Shown in pieces: positions 7,604-15,580 of a stretch of 19,717 nucleotides of DNA. The position numbers and the translations under genes were made by a program. Where the stretch lies: positions 1 to 19,717 of the forward strand of contig JAUXUT010000060.1 of the NCBI GenBank assembly GCA_030680695.1, read 5' to 3'. A model generated the notes under the pieces. That model saw only the letters and a list, made by a program, of their open reading frames with translations. It did not search any database and had not been told where the DNA came from. Source of the stretch: a bacterium. Its GTDB lineage: Bacteria; Patescibacteria; Paceibacteria; UBA9973; UBA6065. Within the stretch, counting starts at the first letter, position 1, and every line of letters starts with the position of its first letter.

Positions 7604-9268
7604 ATGAGCATTCAATCCTTCAATTGCGCAGTAACAAGACTTAACTCGATGTCTAGTCTAGAACTGTGTTTCCAATCAACCCTGCTCTCGCTTCTAGAAT
7701 ACTATAGAAGCGAGAACGAGCTTTTCGATTTCCTTTTTCCCGTCGTAAACCATTCCAAATCGTTAATGTTAACTCGCGCAATTTTTGCATCAAATGCAGC
7801 AGAATATAAATGTAAGCCCTTCAAAGAGAAAGATTTAGTATATGTTCTCAATCACCTCATAGATGCCTCATCAGATATCTCAGAAATGCGTGCTGTCGGC
7901 AGGAATAATATTCTAAAATATATCATATGCATGTTCACCTCTTCGCAATTTTGGTATATTGGAAGATCGCATTTTACATTAAGGATATCGCTCTTGTATA
8001 TTATGCTTGACATTATCCCTTCACGCTTCGAAAATGAACTGAGGGATGATCTGAAGAAAAAATATGTATCTATTGATGAAAAATTTACTGAAATGGCCGG
8101 AATTCCATTCAGGAAAATGATGTTGTTGGGAGTTGCTGTTCTTCTAAGAATGAAGTATGCTGCGATTCGTCATGTATTACCAAAACTTAAAGTAGCCATT
8201 GAAGGTTGCAAGAGCTTGCCTTTACTTAAAGCAGATAGGTGCAGAGAATTCGCTTACAAAACACTCGCAGAAGATTCGAAAACTCTCGGAATCTGTCTTT
8301 CACTGGATCCAAAGGCGCTCGTTCCAGCTGACGCACCAGTGTCAGAATCAGATGTTTCTCACTTCTTAAGCTACTTTTCAAAAACTTTCCAATATATATG
8401 TGGACTAAACCATTCGCATCCGCATAATATTGGGTATGTTAGTAGTCAATATCATCCATTAGAAAGATACCCGATCGTGAGGACTGGAGATCAGCTTCTG
8501 ATCCCTAACCTACGGATGTTTGAAAACGCAATTACTGATTCTCTGATATATAATCTCAGCGAATTTGTTGGCGGTGATTCAGTCAGAATGACGCTTGGAA
8601 AAGTACAGGAATACGTTATTTATATGGCAGTTGAGGAATCTAACTTAGGACTAATTACAATTCCCGAATTGAAGTATACTTTAAATGGTGCAGAGGCAAA
8701 AGGCCCAGATTTGACTATCATTGATGGAAACACTGTAATTATGATTGAATCTAAGGCGACCATGATTTGGCTTGAGACTAGGGTTAATAATGAATTTCAA
8801 GAATTTGCCGATAATTTAAAATCCATTATGGAAGCAGTGGAAACACTTCAAAATGTGAAACTTGAAAAAGTGCTTGATTGTGAAGGTGAATACGCAGGAT
8901 ATCCGCAACTGAAATCTATAAAAGGAGAGAATGTTATTTTGGTAGGTGTTGTCAATGGTGAGTATCACTCTCTTCACGAGATAGCCGTCAGTGCTGCAAA
9001 ATCTGTTGGAACGTACCCATCATCAGGGTTTAAAAATCCATATTGCTTGATGTCGCTTCAAACATTTATCATGGCTATAGAAGTTGCCAAACAATCCCGA
9101 TCGTCGTTGTCCGCAGTATTGCTAAATTACCATAAGGTAGCAGAGAACAATGATCCGAAAACACATCCATCAGATGCATTTGAGGGCTTCGAGCTAGAAG
9201 CAGAGGATACATTTTTGAAGAAATACTATCATTCACTCGTGAACTCCTTAAGAACAGAAGCAGTATAG
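7604..9268 (+). CDS. Protein with C-terminal PD-(D/E)xK nuclease-like motif, inside the hsd operon
   Basis: A 554-residue protein of unrecognised family. The N-terminal 250 residues are helical with no clear motif. Seen in the C-terminal half: GPDLTII (367-373) followed by VIMIESKA (378-385), which gives the D369...E382-x-K384 pattern of PD-(D/E)xK nucleases on adjacent strands, with a possible preceding acidic helix (QEYVIY, around E336) and a following helix. This supports a nuclease fold, but activity is unproven. It starts 19 bases after the previous stop, with a weak ribosome site. It is clearly AT-rich between GC-rich neighbours, so it looks like a later insertion into the operon. Its TAG stop is followed in frame by 28 more sense codons that look like a broken membrane peptide (9269-9355). 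It probably adds a second nuclease arm to the locus. Confidence 0.75.
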   Translation: MSIQSFNCAVTRLNSMSSLELCFQSTLLSLLEYYRSENELFDFLFPVVNHSKSLMLTRAIFASNAAEYKCKPFKEKDLVYVLNHLIDASSDISEMRAVGRNNILKYIICMFTSSQFWYIGRSHFTLRISLLYIMLDIIPSRFENELRDDLKKKYVSIDEKFTEMAGIPFRKMMLLGVAVLLRMKYAAIRHVLPKLKVAIEGCKSLPLLKADRCREFAYKTLAEDSKTLGICLSLDPKALVPADAPVSESDVSHFLSYFSKTFQYICGLNHSHPHNIGYVSSQYHPLERYPIVRTGDQLLIPNLRMFENAITDSLIYNLSEFVGGDSVRMTLGKVQEYVIYMAVEESNLGLITIPELKYTLNGAEAKGPDLTIIDGNTVIMIESKATMIWLETRVNNEFQEFADNLKSIMEAVETLQNVKLEKVLDCEGEYAGYPQLKSIKGENVILVGVVNGEYHSLHEIAVSAAKSVGTYPSSGFKNPYCLMSLQTFIMAIEVAKQSRSSLSAVLLNYHKVAENNDPKTHPSDAFEGFELEAEDTFLKKYYHSLVNSLRTEAV

Positions 9269-9355
9269 TGGCCTCTTGCACTTTGTGTAGCGACGGCCTT
9301 GCTGTTTCGCCACTTGCTGAAGATGGATCGGATTGAGAGTCAGTTGGAAGCATGA
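9269..9355 (+). pseudogene. Remnant of a small membrane-protein gene (28 codons, no start)
   Basis: Directly after the TAG of the preceding gene, and in the same frame, 28 codons remain open to a TGA at 9353-9355. They read WPLALCVATALLFR, then HLLKMDRIESQLEA: one hydrophobic span followed by a charged amphipathic helix, the look of a tiny single-pass membrane protein. The DNA is GC-rich like hsdR and unlike the AT-rich gene before it. There is no start codon ahead of the hydrophobic part. The simplest reading is the 3' tail of an older gene whose front was replaced when the upstream gene arrived. Read-through of the TAG, adding a membrane tail, is the less likely alternative. Confidence 0.4.
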
Positions 9356-9460
9356 GGCCAAGAGAAGCGCCTGCTGCATCGCGGATGACGTTTCAGGTAT
9401 GTCGACGTCATATTAACGTAGTCGACTTGACACGATCGCCATTTCCAATGCCGGGGAAAC

Positions 9461-11794
9461 ATGAACGAAGCTGACACCCGCGCCCAACATATCGATCCCG
9501 CCCTTGCTGCGGCAGGGTGGGGCGTGGTGCCTGGAAGCAAGATCCTGCGGGAATACCAGATCACTTTGGGTCGCCTGGAAGGCCACGGCCGACGCAGCAT
9601 GGCGCTGAAGGCCGATTATGTGCTGGTCTACAAGAATCACAAGTTGGCGGTGATTGAAGCCAAGGCCTGGGACAAGCCGCTCACCGAAGGCGTGCAGCAG
9701 GCCAAGGACTACGCAGGCAAGTTGACCCTCCGTTTCGCATACTCCAGCAACGGCCAGGGCATCTATGCCATCGACATGGAATCGGGCCAGGAAGGCGAAG
9801 TGGCGCAGTATCCCACACCAGAAGAACTGTGGCAAGGGACCTTCGCCCGGCAGGATTACTGGCGGGATCGCTTCGCCGAAGTGCCCTTGGATACCCGCGG
9901 CGGATCCTGGACTTCGCGCTACTACCAGGATATCGCAGTGGATCGGGCGCTGGAGGCCATCACGGCCAGGCGGACACGCATCCTGCTGACCTTGGCCACC
10001 GGCACAGGGAAGACGGCCATCGCTTTCCAGATCGCATGGAAGTTGTTCAAAACCCGCTGGAATCTGCAGTGGGATGGGGAACGTCAGCCGCGCATCCTCT
10101 TCCTGGCGGATCGCAACATCCTGGCCAACCAGGCCTACAACGCATTCTCCGCCTTCCCGGAAGATGCGTTGGTGCGCATCACGCCGGAGGACATCCGCAA
10201 GAAGGGCAAGGTGCCCCGCAACGGCGCGGTCTTCTTCACCATCTTCCAGACCTTCATGTGTGAAAAGGACAAGGACGGCACGCCGGAACCCTTCTTTGGC
10301 GACTATCCCCCGGACTTCTTCGACTTCATCATCATCGACGAGTGTCACCGTGGCGGCGCCAGCGACGAAAGCAGTTGGCGGGCCATCATGGATTACTTCG
10401 CCCCCGCCGTGCAGCTGGGGTTGACGGCCACGCCCAAGCGCACGGACAATGTGGACACCTACGCCTACTTCGGCGATCCGGTCTACACCTATTCGTTGAA
10501 GGAAGGCATCAACGATGGCTTCCTGACGCCCTTCCGCGTGAAGCAGATCTCCACGACCCTGGACGAATACATCTACGTGCCTGACGACTTTGTGCTGGAA
10601 GGGGAAGTGGAGCCAAGCAAGGTCTACAAGGAGCCGGACTTCAACCGGGTCATCGAAATCCGGGAACGGGAACATCACCGCGTGCAGACCTTCCTGGACA
10701 TGATCGATCCGCACGAGAAGACCCTGGTCTTCTGCGCCAGCCAGGATCATGCGCTTGCGGTGCGGGACCTGATCAACCAGGCCAAAGCAGGTGGCGACCC
10801 CAGTTACTGCGTGCGGGTGACCGCCAATGACGGCAAGCTAGGCGAGCAGTTCCTGCGGGACTACCAGGACAACGAGAAGACCATTCCCACCATCCTGACC
10901 ACGTCACACAAGCTGTCCACGGGGGTGGATGCGCGCAACGTGCGCAACATCGTGCTGATGCGTCCCATTCGTTCCATGATCGAATTCAAGCAGATCATCG
11001 GGCGCGGCACCCGGCTCTACGAAGGCAAGGATTACTTCACGATCTATGATTTCGTGAAGGCCCACCACCATTTCAACGACCCGGAATGGGACGGCGAGCC
11101 GGTGGAACCGGAAGCGGGCTATCCCAAACCGGATGCTGCCGGGAAGCCAGCCAAGGAACCCGAGGGAGCCAAGCCGGATCCAGACAGTGAACCCACTGCC
11201 AGGCCGACCAAGCTGCGGGTGAAACTGGCGGATGGCAAGGAACGGCAAATCCAGCACATGGTGGCCACCAGCTTCTGGAGTGCCGACGGCAGGCCCATGT
11301 CCTCGGCGCAGTTCCTGGAAAGCCTGTTCGGCCTACTTCCGGAGCTGTTCCGCGACGAGGATGAACTGCGCAGGATCTGGAGCGAGGTGGACACCCGCAG
11401 AGCCCTGCTGGGGCAACTGACGGATCGAGGCTTTGGTCCCGAGCAACTGGAACAGATGCAGCAAATCATTGCGGCAGAGAACTGCGACCTGTTCGACGTG
11501 CTGTCCTACGTGGCCTTCGCCATTCCCCCCAGGACTCGGGAAGACCGGGCCAGCCAAGCGCAAGTGGCCCTGCAAGGTCAGCTAAGCGACAAGCAGCGGG
11601 CCTTCCTGGACTTCGTGCTGGGCCAGTATCGTCGGGAGGGAGTGGGACAACTGGACGACCAGAGGCTGCCACTGCTATTGCAACTGAAGTACAAGGCGGT
11701 GGCGGATGCGATCCAGGAGCTGGGTCCGACGCCTGCCATCCGCAAGTTCTTCCTGGACTTTCAGAAGTTTTTGTACATCAAAAAAGTTGCATAG
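9461..11794 (+). CDS. hsdR: Type I restriction enzyme endonuclease/translocase subunit HsdR (EcoEI-like)
   Basis: Motor and nuclease subunit: it pumps unmodified DNA using ATP and cuts at a distance, bound to the HsdM/HsdS core. Seen: an N-terminal PD-(D/E)xK nuclease with D52 and E66-A-K68 (ADYVLVY...VIEAKAW); superfamily 2 motifs ATGTGKT (179-185), DECH (293-296), TAT (322-324) and QIIGRGTR (511-518); and a C-terminal EcoEI_R_C-like helical domain (about 605-775). A proline-rich, charged linker spans about 547-590. This domain set and the 777-residue length fit the EcoAI/EcoEI (type IB) branch. The ATG follows GGGGAA closely. It is separated from hsdMS by two extra genes and a 192-base gap, so it may have its own promoter, though none is evident. 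All key residues are present. Confidence 0.95.
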   Translation: MNEADTRAQHIDPALAAAGWGVVPGSKILREYQITLGRLEGHGRRSMALKADYVLVYKNHKLAVIEAKAWDKPLTEGVQQAKDYAGKLTLRFAYSSNGQGIYAIDMESGQEGEVAQYPTPEELWQGTFARQDYWRDRFAEVPLDTRGGSWTSRYYQDIAVDRALEAITARRTRILLTLATGTGKTAIAFQIAWKLFKTRWNLQWDGERQPRILFLADRNILANQAYNAFSAFPEDALVRITPEDIRKKGKVPRNGAVFFTIFQTFMCEKDKDGTPEPFFGDYPPDFFDFIIIDECHRGGASDESSWRAIMDYFAPAVQLGLTATPKRTDNVDTYAYFGDPVYTYSLKEGINDGFLTPFRVKQISTTLDEYIYVPDDFVLEGEVEPSKVYKEPDFNRVIEIREREHHRVQTFLDMIDPHEKTLVFCASQDHALAVRDLINQAKAGGDPSYCVRVTANDGKLGEQFLRDYQDNEKTIPTILTTSHKLSTGVDARNVRNIVLMRPIRSMIEFKQIIGRGTRLYEGKDYFTIYDFVKAHHHFNDPEWDGEPVEPEAGYPKPDAAGKPAKEPEGAKPDPDSEPTARPTKLRVKLADGKERQIQHMVATSFWSADGRPMSSAQFLESLFGLLPELFRDEDELRRIWSEVDTRRALLGQLTDRGFGPEQLEQMQQIIAAENCDLFDVLSYVAFAIPPRTREDRASQAQVALQGQLSDKQRAFLDFVLGQYRREGVGQLDDQRLPLLLQLKYKAVADAIQELGPTPAIRKFFLDFQKFLYIKKVA

Positions 11795-11850
11795 TTTGCC
11801 TTGACGAATATCTTCGTAAATGAGAACGTCTCAAAGTGACACTAATTGCC

Positions 11851-12825
11851 TTATGCATTATCCTTCCGCAGTTCATTAGTAAGCGGCGATCCTGATTTGT
11901 ATGGTACTTTACCAGCTGGAACATATCTTGCTGCAGGTTCAATATGAAGATCTTGATCATCAAAATAGATATGAGGTTTTAAAGCCTTTAATATTTTTGA
12001 TTTATCTACGCCGCCCAAGAAAAAAATCTCGTTAACATAGACACCCCAGTGCCTTAGGGTTTTAATCACTCGCATCTCGGCGGGTGAATTTCTGGCCGTT
12101 ACTATCGCCAAATGAACGGGTGAAAATTCGACCATAAAGGGGAGCCTGTTTTGAAGTTTAGACAGTTTTCTTAGCAGCGCGGCATATGGACCATCTGGCA
12201 TTGGCTCATTCTGTCTTGCATCCTCATCTTCATGAAATTTCGCTAGTCCTTCGTACTTGAATACAATTTCACTGCTGTCATCAAAAAGGACAGCGTCGCC
12301 ATCAAAAGCAATTCTCACCTGATCATCTCGACATGATTCTGCGTCCTTTGGTGGATCACGCAATATCGCAGCTGGACATGTCTGCCCATCAATAACCCTT
12401 TGTGCATCTGTTTTGTTTGTTGTAAGAAACAAATCAACATCAAAGGCATCAAGATATTTAACAACACTTTCACCTCCAGTAAATGCATGTCGCGTGATTT
12501 GCAGTTCTCTTTGACGAATAGCATTAAAAATGCGTATTCCTGTTTCTGGGCTATTCCGAGACATTACAACAACTTCCACTAGTGGCGCAACGCGCCCTTC
12601 TGAATTGTATTTGTTTAGCCCTAGTAGGGCCTTTACCAACGGCATTCCTGTGCCATCATTAAGATCATCTTCTTCTCGATCCAGCATATATTTACGATAT
12701 TCAGCAACAGCTGTACATTTATCTTTTTTGAACATTTCTTGGAAAACAGCATCAGCATCCGACATATCAAACAATGCTGTAGAAGAAATTCCGACCACCA
12801 GAGTATCGGTGAAATCTAGGGGCAT
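11851..12825 (-). CDS. Cytosolic 5'-nucleotidase, cN-I family (HAD fold)
   Basis: Predicted nucleotidase releasing phosphate from nucleoside 5'-monophosphates; animal cN-I prefers AMP, but the substrate here is unknown. Seen: the four HAD motifs. These are IAFDGDAVLFDD (172-183) with nucleophile D175 and D177, a form characteristic of the cN-I (PF06189) family; VTAR (242-245) with T243; DKSKIL (274-279) with K275; and YFDDQD (287-292) with acidic D289/D290. The 324-residue length is usual, and there is no signal peptide, so it is cytosolic. The ATG has a strong AGGAGG four bases upstream. It is the last gene of a minus-strand cluster and is AT-rich. Next to a nuclease-like gene it could act as a nucleotide-depleting effector, which is inference; a plain salvage role is the alternative. 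It is convergent with hsdR across 56 bases holding only weak 5-bp hairpins. Confidence 0.85.
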   Translation of the reverse strand: MPLDFTDTLVVGISSTALFDMSDADAVFQEMFKKDKCTAVAEYRKYMLDREEDDLNDGTGMPLVKALLGLNKYNSEGRVAPLVEVVVMSRNSPETGIRIFNAIRQRELQITRHAFTGGESVVKYLDAFDVDLFLTTNKTDAQRVIDGQTCPAAILRDPPKDAESCRDDQVRIAFDGDAVLFDDSSEIVFKYEGLAKFHEDEDARQNEPMPDGPYAALLRKLSKLQNRLPFMVEFSPVHLAIVTARNSPAEMRVIKTLRHWGVYVNEIFFLGGVDKSKILKALKPHIYFDDQDLHIEPAARYVPAGKVPYKSGSPLTNELRKDNA

Positions 12826-12882
12826 ACCGCCTCCTTACGCACTTTAGACAAACTGCATCCTGCTATAGTTGTTTACCACAGA

Positions 12883-13227
12883 TTAAGTGAACCATGCATG
12901 TTCTGCACCATTCCAGCCGTAAAATCTCTCTTTAAATGCATTCATTGCGGCAACGTATTGTGACAATATCAGCGTAACATCACTTACTTGCGGAACATCG
13001 TCTTCATTGAGTAAATCAAGAAAATCTATAGACTCCTCGTCAACAAGCACTTCTCGCACTTTTTCAAGGAGTCTGTTTGTTATTATCAATTTGTGCTTAC
13101 TAATTGCGGAATCAGGTTTTTTCTTCGAAATATCTTTAAATTCGGTAAACATCGCCACAAGAAGGGGCATCATGACGTCATGCGTAGAACCCTTTTCTAT
13201 AGTTGTCTTATTCAACAGTTGCTTCAT
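12883..13227 (-). CDS. Small helical protein, paralogue of the gene upstream
   Basis: A 114-residue protein of unknown function, predicted mostly helical, with no signal peptide and no cysteines. It is clearly related to the preceding 134-residue product. Compare FKDISKKKPDSAISKHKL with MSVLSKKNPNDAVNKFKL, and EDDVPQVSDVTLILSQY with EDDIPQNSDVVFILSQY, each followed by an aromatic-ending tail (HAWF here, SWYW there). The ATG follows GAGGGG at good spacing and begins one base after the stop of the paralogue, so the two are co-translated. The 5'-nucleotidase starts 57 bases further on. Such pairs often form heterodimers or small accessory subunits. A partner or regulator of the neighbouring nuclease-like protein is the most natural guess, but no motif proves it. 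Confidence 0.75.
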   Translation of the reverse strand: MKQLLNKTTIEKGSTHDVMMPLLVAMFTEFKDISKKKPDSAISKHKLIITNRLLEKVREVLVDEESIDFLDLLNEDDVPQVSDVTLILSQYVAAMNAFKERFYGWNGAEHAWFT

Positions 13228-13228
13228 A

Positions 13229-13633
13229 TTAGCCCCTCAATCGTTTTGGTTGTGAAGTTCGTATATAGATGAAGCCCTCTTTGTCAATTTTATCATCTTC
13301 TTCTCCTTTCACTTGCCAATACCATGATCCCGCACGTTGCACAGCGTTGTCAGAGCGGAGTTTTTCAAGACACTGCAAGTATTGCGAGAGAATGAACACG
13401 ACATCGCTATTCTGAGGGATATCATCCTCCTTGAAGTTTTCGAACTCGTTAAAAGGTCGATAGCGATCCTCAAGAAAGCCATTGCACTCTGCAATTTGTT
13501 GATTGATGAATCTTAATTTGAATTTGTTTACTGCATCATTTGGATTTTTCTTTGAGAGCACAGACATTTCTTCATATAGACCGCTTAGCTGTGCCGCAAT
13601 TTTCTCAAATAGATCGACACTCTCTTTATTCAC
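13229..13633 (-). CDS. Small helical protein, first of a tandem paralogous pair
   Basis: A 134-residue protein of unknown function, mostly helical and cytosolic. It shares two blocks with the next gene (SKKNPNDAVNKFKL at about 27-40; EDDIPQNSDVVFILSQYL at about 73-90) and has an extra C-terminal tail with KGEEDDKIDKEGFIYIR and a basic end. Translation starts at GTG, chosen because a strong AGGAGG lies six bases upstream. That ribosome site overlaps the stop of the upstream nuclease-like gene, nine bases away, so the genes form one transcript. The duplication is old: the proteins are similar but far from identical. It probably acts in a complex with its paralogue; no catalytic motif is visible. 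Confidence 0.75.
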   Translation of the reverse strand: MNKESVDLFEKIAAQLSGLYEEMSVLSKKNPNDAVNKFKLRFINQQIAECNGFLEDRYRPFNEFENFKEDDIPQNSDVVFILSQYLQCLEKLRSDNAVQRAGSWYWQVKGEEDDKIDKEGFIYIRTSQPKRLRG

Positions 13634-13642
13634 TTTTTCCTC

Positions 13643-15016
13643 CTAGGATGGACAATCACGACGAAACTCAATGTATTTCTTCTTGAGAACTTCTATTGGT
13701 GTTCTTTGCTTACTATCATAAACATCTACCATTAATTGCACATCGGAATCTGTAAGTGCAATTAAGCATTTGCGTTGCGCCGACCAAAGATCTATTGTGT
13801 TAGAGTACATAGCTTTCGGTAAAGGATTTCTTGTGAGAAACACTCCAAATCCTCCGAATCCAGTTTGCAAATAGCGATTGAGTTGATTAATATGGTCACG
13901 CTCTATTTTTAATACATTTTTCATTTCAAACACAAGCTGTCTGTTGCCATATTCAGTGAATATTTCGTCAAGGAAATCAATACTCCTATTGTTATAAAAG
14001 ACGAGGTCTCTAATGTGACAACCAGATTCTGTGCGGCTTTGGCCCTGAGCAAAATCTAAATGTGGGTAAAGTAGAGTTGCCAACAGGTCAGTACAAAGGT
14101 CCTCGTACCTACCGTCAGCTCCATCAGTTTTTCCAGAGGCTAGCTTAGTGATGTCACTTAATTTTCGACGAGCTGAAATCACGGGGATTTGACTGAATAG
14201 GGGATCATGCGTACAATCTAAGGACGTTCGATCCTTAAGTTCGATATATTTCTCCACAACGCCATAGTTCTCGCGATTATAGTGCAGTACCCGGACTCGA
14301 TCTTGTGGCTCTCCAGGATTAAAAATTTCATCACGCGGGCAAGCACTTCTAAAGTAATCATCAAAATTAATCCAGGGAGAAAACCTCAACCATCGTTTTG
14401 GAGTAAATATGATTGGATCATTATTTATAGGATTTATTGGCAAATTTGTGCAGACTGATCTATCGATTGAATATTTTTGATAATTGTAAACGGCGTCAAG
14501 AGTAACTGGACTAGTAGGGATTCCATGAATATCGCATTGTTCAATAGTATAATCAATCAGAAAGGATTTAAGATAGTTGCAGGCGATGTCACTAATTCTA
14601 TCTTTAGAAATACCAGCCACATAGAGCTGAATCACCTCAAAATGAGTAAATCCATATTGACTGTATTTTGGGATATCATTGAAAAGTCTAACGATGTCAT
14701 GTGCTTGGGGTTGGCCAATCCTCAAACCACGTCTTGATTTAGAAAGTCCTAAACCGACCTCGTGGCATTCTGACAGCTCTATAATAGTATCTATTGCAAG
14801 TCTGTCATTACCTGTTTTTGATAAATAGTTGAGATGATTGAAAGAGTTAATGATAGATGTGTGAAGTGCTTGATCCTGTTGAGAAGGGGACTTCCAAAGA
14901 AGAAATGGATCTAAGTAAAGCGGTAAATCTTCATTAAAGAACTGAATTACAAAGTCTAGCTCAGCCTGACATTTGTGAATTCCGAAATGGTCCGTTAACC
15001 TCGGCCGTACAAGCAC
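13643..15016 (-). CDS. Protein with C-terminal PD-(D/E)xK nuclease-like domain, first gene of a candidate defence operon
   Basis: A 457-residue protein of unrecognised family. The N-terminal 290 residues contain LTDHFGI (7-13) and LPLYLDPFLLWKS (31-43) and appear to be a conserved-type but unnamed domain. The C-terminal part (about 300-430) has the order of a PD-(D/E)xK nuclease: an acidic helix GRYEDLCTDLL (302-312, E305), HIRDLVF (334-340, D337), LVFEMKN (361-367, E364-x-K366) and a following helix DHINQLNRYL (374-383). This makes DNA or RNA cleavage likely but unproven. The start is GTG, with GGAG nine bases upstream. It heads a tight AT-rich operon with twin small proteins and a 5'-nucleotidase. 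Likely role: sensor-nuclease of an anti-phage system (inference from content and from position on an integrase-bearing element). Confidence 0.75.
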   Translation of the reverse strand: MLVRPRLTDHFGIHKCQAELDFVIQFFNEDLPLYLDPFLLWKSPSQQDQALHTSIINSFNHLNYLSKTGNDRLAIDTIIELSECHEVGLGLSKSRRGLRIGQPQAHDIVRLFNDIPKYSQYGFTHFEVIQLYVAGISKDRISDIACNYLKSFLIDYTIEQCDIHGIPTSPVTLDAVYNYQKYSIDRSVCTNLPINPINNDPIIFTPKRWLRFSPWINFDDYFRSACPRDEIFNPGEPQDRVRVLHYNRENYGVVEKYIELKDRTSLDCTHDPLFSQIPVISARRKLSDITKLASGKTDGADGRYEDLCTDLLATLLYPHLDFAQGQSRTESGCHIRDLVFYNNRSIDFLDEIFTEYGNRQLVFEMKNVLKIERDHINQLNRYLQTGFGGFGVFLTRNPLPKAMYSNTIDLWSAQRKCLIALTDSDVQLMVDVYDSKQRTPIEVLKKKYIEFRRDCPS

Positions 15017-15195
15017 TTACTTCATCTCCATCCTTTGTTCCAGAATGTCCGTCTGTCAGGACTCCTCTGAAAAGTCAGGTACTACTGGTGAGAAGGGCCG
15101 GGTGCATCCCCATGTGACTGTTCCAAAAATTGTGCTTTCGAAAAAGGAATTTAGGAGATAGGCATCCAGAGAAGCAAGGACTTCCGTCCTTCAAG
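15017..15195. other. Intergenic spacer upstream of the nuclease-like operon
   Basis: No gene is visible here. It should hold the promoter for the minus-strand cluster starting at 15016, but I see no convincing -35/-10 pair. A small hairpin (aaggac, loop ttcc, gtcctt) lies at 15176-15191, just past the terminator of the integrase operon. Confidence 0.5.
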
Positions 15196-15227
15196 GAAAA
15201 GAAAAGGGGAGGATCTCTCCTCCCCTT
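15196..15227 (-). terminator. Rho-independent terminator of the integrase operon
   Basis: A perfect 10-base-pair GC-rich stem (aaggggagga / tcctcccctt, loop of four) occupies 15204-15227. Read on the minus strand it is followed by TTCTTTTCC. It lies 24 bases beyond the stop of the small gene coupled to the integrase and should isolate that operon from the nuclease-like operon downstream. Confidence 0.85.
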
Positions 15228-15250
15228 CATCCCTTAGGTAATGGTACCCG

Positions 15251-15580
15251 TCACGGAGTCATGTCAGCCAGCGTCGCTAAAAACTGGGCGGCTTCAGGTG
15301 CCGCAAGGACCAGATCCAACCAAGTGTCAGTACCACTTAGAACCCGGAATGAGAGCCTTAGGTCGGATCCTGCATCAGAGATCCTCAGGGTGTCATCATT
15401 GTTGCGCCACACGACGGGGCTTTGATTCAGTGCCTTACGCAGTGCCCCGACCGAGTGCCAGTTCAAACCGACCTCGAGAAATTCGATGATGTCCCCATTC
15501 TCCGTAATCCACTCGAGAAACACGCCATCCGGTTGTGCTTCAACGACTCTAAACCTCGGGGCGACCTTTACGTACCTCAT
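15251..15580 (-). CDS. Small hypothetical protein translationally coupled to the integrase
   Basis: A 109-residue protein of unknown function. Its ATG overlaps the integrase TGA by four bases (ATGA), so it is made with the recombinase, and a strong terminator follows its stop. It is predicted to be cytosolic with beta-strand-rich character (FRVVEAQPDGVFLEW, LRLSFRVLSGTDTWLDLVL) and a leucine/alanine-rich end. No helix-turn-helix is obvious, so it is not a clear excisionase. Coupling still makes a recombination-directionality or accessory role worth considering. Confidence 0.7.
   Translation of the reverse strand: MRYVKVAPRFRVVEAQPDGVFLEWITENGDIIEFLEVGLNWHSVGALRKALNQSPVVWRNNDDTLRISDAGSDLRLSFRVLSGTDTWLDLVLAAPEAAQFLATLADMTP

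Noticed and set aside
9413..10750. 445-codon minus-strand open frame opposite hsdR
   Set aside because: It is the antisense of the HsdR nuclease and helicase motifs, and no domain can be recognised in it.
11795..11850. Hairpins between hsdR and the nucleotidase gene as a terminator
   Set aside because: Only 5-bp stems (acgaa/ttcgt and tgaga/tctca) are present, with no T-tract, too weak to call.
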